Shown here: positions 9,603 to 18,600 of the stretch, piece by piece | Numbering within the stretch: position 1 is the first letter of the stretch | How the letters are laid out: every line of letters starts with the position of its first letter | Notes under the pieces: generated by a model | What the model saw: the letters and a program-made list of their open reading frames with translations, nothing else | Databases searched by the model: none | Told to the model about the DNA's origin: nothing | From: Sphacelaria rigidula | Taxonomy: Eukaryota > Phaeophyceae > Sphacelariales | Direction: 5' to 3' | NCBI GenBank assembly: GCA_964200075.2 | Contig: CAXNAA020000320.1 | Span: 1 to 22,674, forward strand | DNA length: 22,674 bases | Position numbers and translations under genes: made by a program

Positions 9603-12600
9603 GTGAGAGTTTCGAGAAATAAAAAATGCTCAACGAAGGTGTAGCTGAACGACAACTGCCCAGTAAGTTTAAGATTTACTAACATCTACCGTGCGCACAG
9701 CGTTGGGTACTGCTGCGGTTCACAATGGACCAGACTTGCACTTTACCGCGGAGGTGTTCCACCGTGTAGCCACTCACACGCCGCGCTTGTCGTGCGTAGC
9801 GACACGACGCGACTCGCGCCATTCGTACTCACTTACGGTGCTCTTCGTTTGCTCGCACACGGGGTAATTATGTCGACGAAGTCGCTAAGATAAGAAAGGT
9901 GCTTGATCACCTGCAGTTCAACGCCTGCAACCGCCCAGCCCAGCTGCATTATCGTCGAATGAGATTGTGAACCTATTGTGTTTAATGACGCGGGCATGGT
10001 GGCGCTCACGTGCGCTCACGTACCATACCGTGTGATCCCCGCTCCGTATAGGGGGTGGCGTTGCCTCACCGAGGTGTTGTGACATTTCATAGCACAATGA
10101 AGACATGCGTACTCGCTTTACTGTGGAAGCTCATCGTACGAATACTGCGTTGAACTATAGGTACGACAAAAGGCTAATATACAATGTACTTCCCGGCGTA
10201 TGTATGCAAATGCAATGTTCAGGCAACGACTCGACCTCGCCCTTGGTCCCGGTCTGTTTGAGGTACGATCGGGCCTCAAAGCCGTGGAAGAGATGAACAA
10301 GATGGCGAAGCCAATTCTCTTCATGTGCAAGAGCGCAAACAGAGCAGGTAGGTATTCACAGTAGACGCAGTCGGCATCGTGAAAGGAGGAGACACCCTCA
10401 CCCGCCGACTTGAACATTTGATGGTGAATGCCGACTTCGCCGTAGTGTTGTCCATCAGAAGCCAAAAGTGAATAAAAATGGCCCTTCTTTTTATCACACT
10501 TTTAACCCCTCTCCTTCCTCGGGTTGAGGCCGTCGTCTCAAGGGATTAACCCATCTCTCCCCCGTATACGCCGTACATTCGAATCTCGTGGGTTGAATCA
10601 TGACTATCAGCATTCCCGCACCGCGTCAACCCTCGTCGAACAAACTCCGTCAACTACTCCTGTTTATTCACGTGCGCACGCTTTAGACGGTGGAAATCAA
10701 TTTCTTCGAAGAAAACCTCAACGCGCCGGGAATCGAACCAATGTTCTCTCCAGCATAATGGTGACAGTCGGACCATGAGAGCAGTATGGACAACAAAATT
10801 GAAAACATTGAGTACCAATCGCCCTTAGATTATTGAGGTTCGAATAAAGAGTATCATGCATTTAGTGTTCCCTTTACTCGGTTAATTTTATCTCTTCTCG
10901 ACCTCGTTCCCCTTCCTCGAGCTTCCTCAGAGAGTTTTCCCTTTTTCTACCACCTGGTGTATGTCTACCTTTCGACCAGTGCTGGACCCCGGGGATCGTT
11001 TGACGCGCAATGATCGAATATAAAAGAGCAATACTGAATGGGAAGTATTGACTACATAGGCAGCCATGACCACGCATTTGAAAATATTCTGTCGCTTTGC
11101 GTCAGTCGAACGTTTCGTCAGGACTGTGTTGGTCTGTACTCTTTTGAGTAGAATTTGACATTTGCCCTTTGACCCTTTGGCCGCGAGCATAGGTGATCTA
11201 TTAATTCAGCATGAAGTTCACTTGCAAAATTGATGCATGATCAGATGATCTCTTCTCGCGGTCAAAGGGTTATTTCCTTAATAATCTTCATTTTTTTTTT
11301 TTTCTCCGGTAGGGTAGGGTACGGTACGGTACGGTACGGTACGGCACGGTACTGCATGCGTATATGGCGCACTGCTTTCAAACCCGTTGTGCTTGAATTT
11401 CATCTGTAATTTAGCGTCTCATAACGCATTCAAAACCATTAGAATCATCCATGAACGGTGGGCGCCCCCAGAATGGCACTCATAATGGAAATTCAAAATA
11501 TGTCGACTTTGGTGGGCTGTTCCTTTTTGAAGAATAGCACGGTGAGAAACAAGACGAACCGCGGCCAACTACCAGTTGGTCTGCATAGCGCGTATAGAGA
11601 AATCAATGACCACCACGCTGCCCTGGCCAAGCACTGCCTTCGCTGGAGCGGCTTTATCCACCGTTCCCAGTCAGTATGGGTAGCAACGTCTAGCTTCAGC
11701 CAACATGAGTTGCGCACGCTAGCGGTGGCAGTTGTGGCTAGCGAGTACTGCATTATTCTATCTCCAAGAATGACTCCAAAGTGCTCTGTGCTATGGCTCT
11801 GGTGCTAGTGCATTGTGCTGTATGTACGGCAGTGTTCGTAGTCAACCTCCCATAGAGTGTCTTGGACGACCTCCACTTCGTTCCTCACGCACCCAGTACG
11901 TACAGTACAAAACTTGGATGCACGCGTGACGGATGTAGTCCTCCTCATAAGATTTCCAACCGTGCGCAGGAGATCAGACGTTATGTTTGCCGCTTGTTGT
12001 ATTTCGCATGCACGTTGTGGGTTGGATCTTGCGAAGGAGATTGTGTTGTGATAATGTCTACAATAAGGTCATATCTGTGCGGTCACCTGTTATCTCAAAA
12101 TAGCGGCAGGCCGAGGATAGGTTGTGGTACCCATAGGCTCGTGCCGTGTTGGTTTTCCTTCTTGATGCACCGTGCCGTACCGCACAGCATGTGTACACAG
12201 CTTGCTGCGTTTCCCGTAACCCAGTTCCTTACATACTTCGAGAAAAAACATGCCGTACAAACGTGCTTTCACGCGTACGACACACCGTACCTACTGAACA
12301 TGACACTCACATACGCTGACCCGCATGAAGGCGGCATATGTTTTGCACGCATCCCACAGACCATCCTTCCGCTACCGCTCTTATTATGGATATGTTAGTG
12401 CGTAACGGGTGGTATCCACTGTATGTGTACAGCATCCAGTATTTCCCCCTTTGCCGGCTTGATGGGGTCACCACGACCAACCCGTGGCATTGTCAGCCAT
12501 GGCTCGAGTTGATATCGAAGAAGATGATTCCTTTTTTCAAGTTCCGTTTTGGAAAAGGGATTGCCCCCACAACGTCCAATTTGCGTGTTCTCGAGAAACA

Positions 12601-15600
12601 GATTGTTTCCAGCTCGACGTCCAGATGTGCATACCGGATCACACAAGTTTTAGAAATTCGTCGGTTCTTGAAGTGGTCGTTAGTCCAACATCTCTGTATT
12701 ACCACAGAAAAGACGCAACAAGGCTACACGAAACCTACCCACCGAACCCCGAAGGAACACGCACAGTCACCCTCTACTCACGCGCGTAAGGTGCAGCGCA
12801 AGTCGTTGCCGATCTCCACGCGGCAATGCCTGCTTGACGAAAATTCATTCTGTATTATTGGATGAAAGGCGGTCGCGTGCGTGTGACATTTCAATCAAAA
12901 ACGTGCCATTTTCGGCCGTTTGTGAGCGTGTACTTGCGTCTCACAAGTAATGGTTTCTCATGGAGTTCGCGAGAAATTTGAGGAAGGTCAAGCACAATGT
13001 GCAGAGCTATTTAGCAGCTACGGCGTGGCCTGTGTTTTCGGTTTGCAGGGGCAGTGCGTTTTTCAGGCTCTTCTCTGGTTGCGTTGTGTTGTGTGAACCT
13101 TTGCATGTGCCCCTGTCAATGGGACATCCATGTTCTCGCTGGAGATGTTCACAATTGTCCTAATCATTCTTGTAGCGACTGCAGGAGGTGTTTTTTCACG
13201 CCCTGAGACCGGTTCTCACGGTTGGTTTAAGGGGCGGGGGGCGTACTTAATCACTTGTGGGACATCTGACATGTTTTTTTTGCCGCTGACAACCATTGTG
13301 TTTCTCCCCAAAATAAGAAAATTGATCTTTCGACTGAACTGGATAATAAATCTGCCCTCACACATCATATGCCGGGAGAAGTAACAACGGTCAGAAACTG
13401 CTCGAGAACTTGTCTAAGAAAGAAGTCAAACTCGCCGTCTAGAGCAGTCACGCAGTGATCCTGTTCGCCCCGATAGCAAATATACTTCTTTTGTCGGGTT
13501 CTCTTGGACCGCGGCCCGTTGGACTCCGTTGGGATCTATACAACAGCTGCAGGTCAATACCGTGTGAGAAACCATCGTAGGTCTATATTGTTGTGCCGCG
13601 AGGTAGCAGCCAGCTAGACATCCCTATGGGGTCTCGTTTGTGTGCGGGGGATTCTCGAGGCCGCGGAAAGATACGGTGGAAATTTTCTAGGTCCTGTCAT
13701 ATTCTGCCGTGCGGTGGCGTCGAGGATGAGGTTTGACCGGCGGAGTGCGCTCGACAGTGGGCATATTATTAGGCAAAAAGCGGGTCGAGAAATAGGAAAA
13801 CAGGGGGGCGGGACGGAAATAGTAGATGGCGCTTGGTCGTTCCACCCCAACCTCGGACGACAGGTGGGCTCCTCCGCAGATCTTTCTGCCCGCGGCACTG
13901 TTTGGCCCATAGGCGCGCCCGAAAGTTCGTGAAAGTTGGTTCCTGTGCTTTGGTTAGGCCGTGGTGGACTTGCCTTCTCGTCAGGGTTGGATTTAGATCG
14001 ATTTCAGAGAAGCACGGACAGACCCCGTACCTGCCTTTTGCCGCTACCCCGTTTTGGCTGGGGTGGGTCGACCCACTGTTCTCTTTTACTCTTTTTTATT
14101 GCGCGAGTTGTCACAAAATGAAATCTGTCGCATGCCCGTTGTGGCGAATGAATATTGCACGGTTTCGGGAATTCGATGTACCAATACAAGGATTTTTGAT
14201 GCGATGACGCCACTCTGCGTTCGCTGCAGCTCACGATGACATCGCCGGTTGGTATTTGGTTTACAGCGACCTTATACGAATATACAGGTGCCATGGCAGC
14301 TGTGTTTCATGGGAGCCGCTCTGGCTGGAACGCTAAACAAACTTTGGAATGGGCTCAACCACTAGGCCTCAAGTTCCTGTCGTCTGCCCCTATGGTGGAC
14401 TGGGTTTCTGCTTGCGTGCAGTCTCGGAAACCGAAAGGGGATTTGATATTCAGGTATGAGGGTTGTCTATTTCCTCGATGGTCATTCGGATCATTGATGT
14501 TAACCCTCAGACAGTGACCGTCGCTTCGGAACAGTTCCACAGGCTGACAGTCCAGGGACATCCAAGGGTTTCCAGGGGACAGGGGGTGATTTTTGACAGC
14601 GGGGGGTGGGGGCCTGTTAGCAGAACAGCCGAAAAGCTCACCATGTCAACCATGTGTGTTTGGATTTTTCGCACGGGAAATTGGTAGATGATACACGACC
14701 GAGACCCGAGAGGAGTGGAGAGATCATTTTTGATCGATCACGGCTATTAGAAAGGTTCACGTTGTTCCCCTACGGATGGACTACTGTACTACAGGTGAAC
14801 TCCTTCGCTGTCTAGCCGTATTTATCATTTTGGTCATAACAACCCAACCATAGATGCCATGGACATAAAGAACGCTCACGCGGCCATTTGGCTACCCCCG
14901 AAATTCCCCCAGGTGGGTAAAGTTTTCGAGACTCCAGAGGAATTAAACGCCTCCGGAGGGGTGAGCGGCCCTCCAGAGGAGATTTTTTGATTACCTCCAG
15001 AGGGAGTGAACGCTTACGGCGGCTTGTTTTTGCTTCTGGAGGGCCGCGCATTGGTCTAAATTCCTCCGGAGGGGTTTGCGGCCCTCCAGGCCGGTCATGT
15101 TTGGTTTTCTCCAGAGGGGTTGAAGGCCTCCGGAGGCTTGTTTTGCCTCTGGAGGGCCGCGCATCTCTCCGGAGGCATTTTGGGGCGTAGCCAAATGGCC
15201 GCGTGTGCGTGCTTTTTGCTCTGCTCGTGGTCTATGTCGTCTGCCTGATGCGACTCCTCATGTTTTGCCAGCGAAGCTTTCACACTGTGCAGTGTTGTTG
15301 AGAAACACTGAGCTCATCGGTAAATGTGTGCATGTGTCGAAAAAAGACTTTGGTTTATCTCAACATTCAAGTCACGCCTGCTCACATCTATGCGTATTGC
15401 TGGTCACCGTACGATGATCATCAACCCCAATACGTATAGTGTACCGGAGAGACCTCGTAGCACAACGGCTGCCCGGCATGTAGAGCGCGTCCCGCCGTAG
15501 CAACAGCAGACGTCACTTACAGGCATCCCCCACTTGCCTGCTAGTATGGATTCACAGCCTTCGAGCTCCCGTCATCTCGTTTCTCCTTGTGATGCGATGG

Positions 15601-18600
15601 CCATGAACCCGTGACGCGCCAGGCAGTTGTTCGAGAAGGAGTCGTCGACGTTCACGTACATCCTTGGAGATTCGGAGACCAAAGAGGCACGTTTATCATG
15701 CCGTATTTATGCTCTTGATACTGCTGTGCAGACATACGAGTGACTACGTGACAGAAAAACTTGGTAATACTGTGCAGGCGTACTACTGTAACTTTTTAAA
15801 AGCTCGATCATGGATTCTGCTCAGAGCTTTAGTCCGCTGACTGTCCCGCGAGGTTTTAGGGGATTTTTCTGAAGGTGTAGATGGATACCAAAAGGACACG
15901 GGTGCTTGACAGAAGTGATGTAGAAGAAAGTGTATCCCATAGGCGTGCAACAGCTTTTTGTCATGGTTGAGAGAGGCGGGTGCACTTTTTTTGCTCTTGA
16001 GGATTATTCAGCTGTGAATACTGCCGGATTCAGCAGCGCTGGGGCGATAGATACCCCCGCCACACATTTGATAGCCATCACGGCTATTTCCCACATATTA
16101 AACGATGGAGACCCGAGTGATATCAACAAGCTGTTGCTTGTGGTGTTCCTCTGCCGCCTTTTCAACAGGCCATCCTAATTGACCCCGTGGATGTCACCGC
16201 CGAGCGTGACGCGGAGATGGTGGCGCAGATGGGTCTCGAGCTGAAGATGGCGCTCAACACGCACGTACATGCCGACCATGTGACTGGAACAGGAAAGCTC
16301 AAGACCATCGTGCCTGGCACCAAGAGCGTTCTGTCAGAGGCGTCTGGGGGACGGGCGGATGTCAAGATTTCGGACGGAGACACTATTGTTTTCGGCTCGA
16401 GGTAAGGTTGGCATCGGTGGAACTTGGCGTTTTGATCTGCGTGCTTCGTCTTCCAGATAATGGAAAGAACTTTGAACAGCAGCAGTGTTCTTGCCTTGCT
16501 TCCTTTGCGCTCGTGAGTGAGAGCTCATGCCTACTAGCGTGGTTCCGACATAGCTGAGCCGCAATCTACTTCCACGGCTTCTGGGTTCGTTTTGTTCATG
16601 GGCATATCTGCGTCTTTGTTTCGCACACGTTTTTTTTTCCCCTGAGGCTATGCTCCGGAGCCCCGCCATTTCTAGGATAATTTCGTTATTCCCATTGGTA
16701 CCTTTTTTTCGTTGTCGTTTTCGTTTTCGTTTTTTCCTGCTTTGTTATTTTTGCTCTGACGTTGTTTCCTCCCCATTTGTCTTCATCGAGTGTTTCTGAT
16801 CCGTTTATCTTCGGTACGTCTATCTTGTGACCGCGGCTGGGTCCCTCGGGGGATAAGTTCACGTGCGACGACCAATCAATCAATCAATCGATCAATCAAT
16901 CAATCGATCAATCGTGTATCGTATTGAGGCCTACCACGCCATTATGGTACGGGTTCGTGCTGCGGTTGCGACGCCTTTTAGTAGTTGAATAAGTGACGGA
17001 ATGCGCCGGACTTTCGATCTCAACCGCCCGAGCTATTTTCGGATTTAATAGTCGGACGTTGGTGTACTGGTGTTGATATCATTATCCATTACTCTGACAA
17101 ACCATGTAAACGCTTTTGCAGCGAATGCATCGGAACAGATACTGAGACGACAGCCATCGTGATCTGCATACCAAAGTTGTCCTCCATTCCAGTTTCTACT
17201 TGTTCTGGACACTCGTACGAGTTCGACCGCTTACGTGGTCACTCTTTAATGTTCACAACAGTTTTCTAATCACCCAATGCTCAAAGTTTCGACCGCGCTC
17301 TGAGTATAGGCCTCCTTGCACATACACGCTTGGGCAGGTTCGTTGAGGCACGCACCACTCCTGGGCATACCGCCGGCTGCATGACATTTGTGCTGGATGA
17401 CAAGAGCGCTTGCTTTACCGGAGATACGCTGCTCATTCGTGGATGCGGCAGAACTGATTTCCAGGTGTGGTTCCAAAGTCCATCGGCTTTTATGAGCGAC
17501 CTGGCCAAATATTCCTAGAATAGTTTGAGTGCGGGAGTCGTGTCCTCCTAGTAGTTCTGGGTTTGTGACCTGTTCAACGGTTAATGGTTCCTCTCCATTC
17601 TCTGATGAATGTCGTGCGTGTTGCCGACGCTTGCTGTGTTCTCAACGGTGAGGAGTGGTCGAATCTACTGTACGCCCAGGCACGTTTTGCGAAGAATACG
17701 TAACGTACGTGACTCGTGGTAACGTACATGACTCGTGTGTTCAACGGCCGATCATGTCTGTGGTGCAGAGGTGGGGGTTGCACAATATCCACCACATGCC
17801 GCCATTGCGTACGTTTGGGGACTGTCGTCCGGTAGTCGCTGTGTTTGCTGGTGACCGAGTGTGTTTTGAAGACGAAAATGCTCGTGATGGCCCTCCGGAT
17901 CGCGTTATTTCTACACAGCTAGCTCTCTAGATCCACCTCGGTGCCTTCGCTCACAGGCAGTGTTCCTCCTCTCACGAACCCAACATATCTGTGTGCTCGC
18001 ACGATAGCTAAGCCCACGACCAGGAAAACACTGATGAACGCCGCGGCGAAGGGCGCCGCACGTAGTGTCGAATGATTACCTTCGTTATTTGAACAACGTT
18101 CATGCTCACTGCAATGGGGGTACAGACGTGAAGTATAAAATAGTGCGTTGGGCAAATCGGCAACACCGTTCACTGGGATTATCTCATGGCAGGCCCCGGC
18201 ACACGGGACGGGTTGCTGGCTTGACACGTTGCAGCTTTACTTGTCCTCAATCTCGCCTTGTTGGTCCTGCATCGTGCGACGTGTCGCTTCCCTCAGGGCG
18301 GCTCCAGCGAAACCCTCTACGAGTCGGTGCACAGCAAGATTTTCACACTTCCGAACGACTGCAAAGTCTACCCCGCCCACGATTACAAGGTCGGTACCCT
18401 TGCTAATTTACTGGTTGTAGCGACTTTTAGGTAAGATGGCCGTGGCCTTTGTTAACGTCGATCATTTCGTGGTGGGAAGAACACAGCATGCTATTGTTGT
18501 TGAAATGCACCCAAACAAGAGATTCATGTAGCTTCACACGGGAAGGCGCACGTGCGATCATGCGATGTGATGATGGGAAGATGTCGTAGTTCACGTTGTT

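Larger units (their letters stand above)
10348..14287 (+). other. Large intron (about 3.9 kb) of the fusion gene, no certain gene inside
   Basis: Bounded by the donor GTAGGT and the acceptor ATACAG, in matching phase 1. It holds the inverted repeat at 11173-11269, the GGTAC array at 11307-11353 and several open frames of 60-180 codons without recognisable domains. A tRNA-like T-arm (GGTTCGATTCCCGG on the - strand, 10725-10740) is present but does not fold as a tRNA. Confidence 0.45.

Noticed and set aside
10720-10790. tRNA gene on the - strand
   Set aside because: GGTTCGATTCCCGG looks like a T-arm, but the T-stem does not pair and no acceptor or anticodon stem could be built.
11962-12040. 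Alternative exon after the NRAG motif (reading [21 protein letters not shown])
   Set aside because: It can be joined in phase 1 and looks superficially like the following helix, but it destroys the conserved NRAG glycine and lacks the rest of the domain; the exon at 14288 fits fully.
14300-14453. BRCT repeat (W-V-x-x-C pattern)
   Set aside because: The exon fits the end of a DUF442 domain better and its splice phases match the flanking exons on both sides.
14812-15283. Repetitive - strand proteins (PLEGR / GPPEAK motifs)
   Set aside because: They arise from the CTCCGGAGG palindromes and duplicated modules of the inverted-repeat element; there is no independent protein evidence.
15612-15614. 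In-frame TGA before the ETHE1 exon as a selenocysteine codon or proof of a pseudogene
   Set aside because: The splice phase from 14453 to 15623 skips it, and every later ETHE1 exon is intact.
16187-16405. Stand-alone 72-codon gene starting at ATG 16187
   Set aside because: It is the interior of an ETHE1 exon; the true frame extends upstream to the acceptor at 16168 and continues after splicing.
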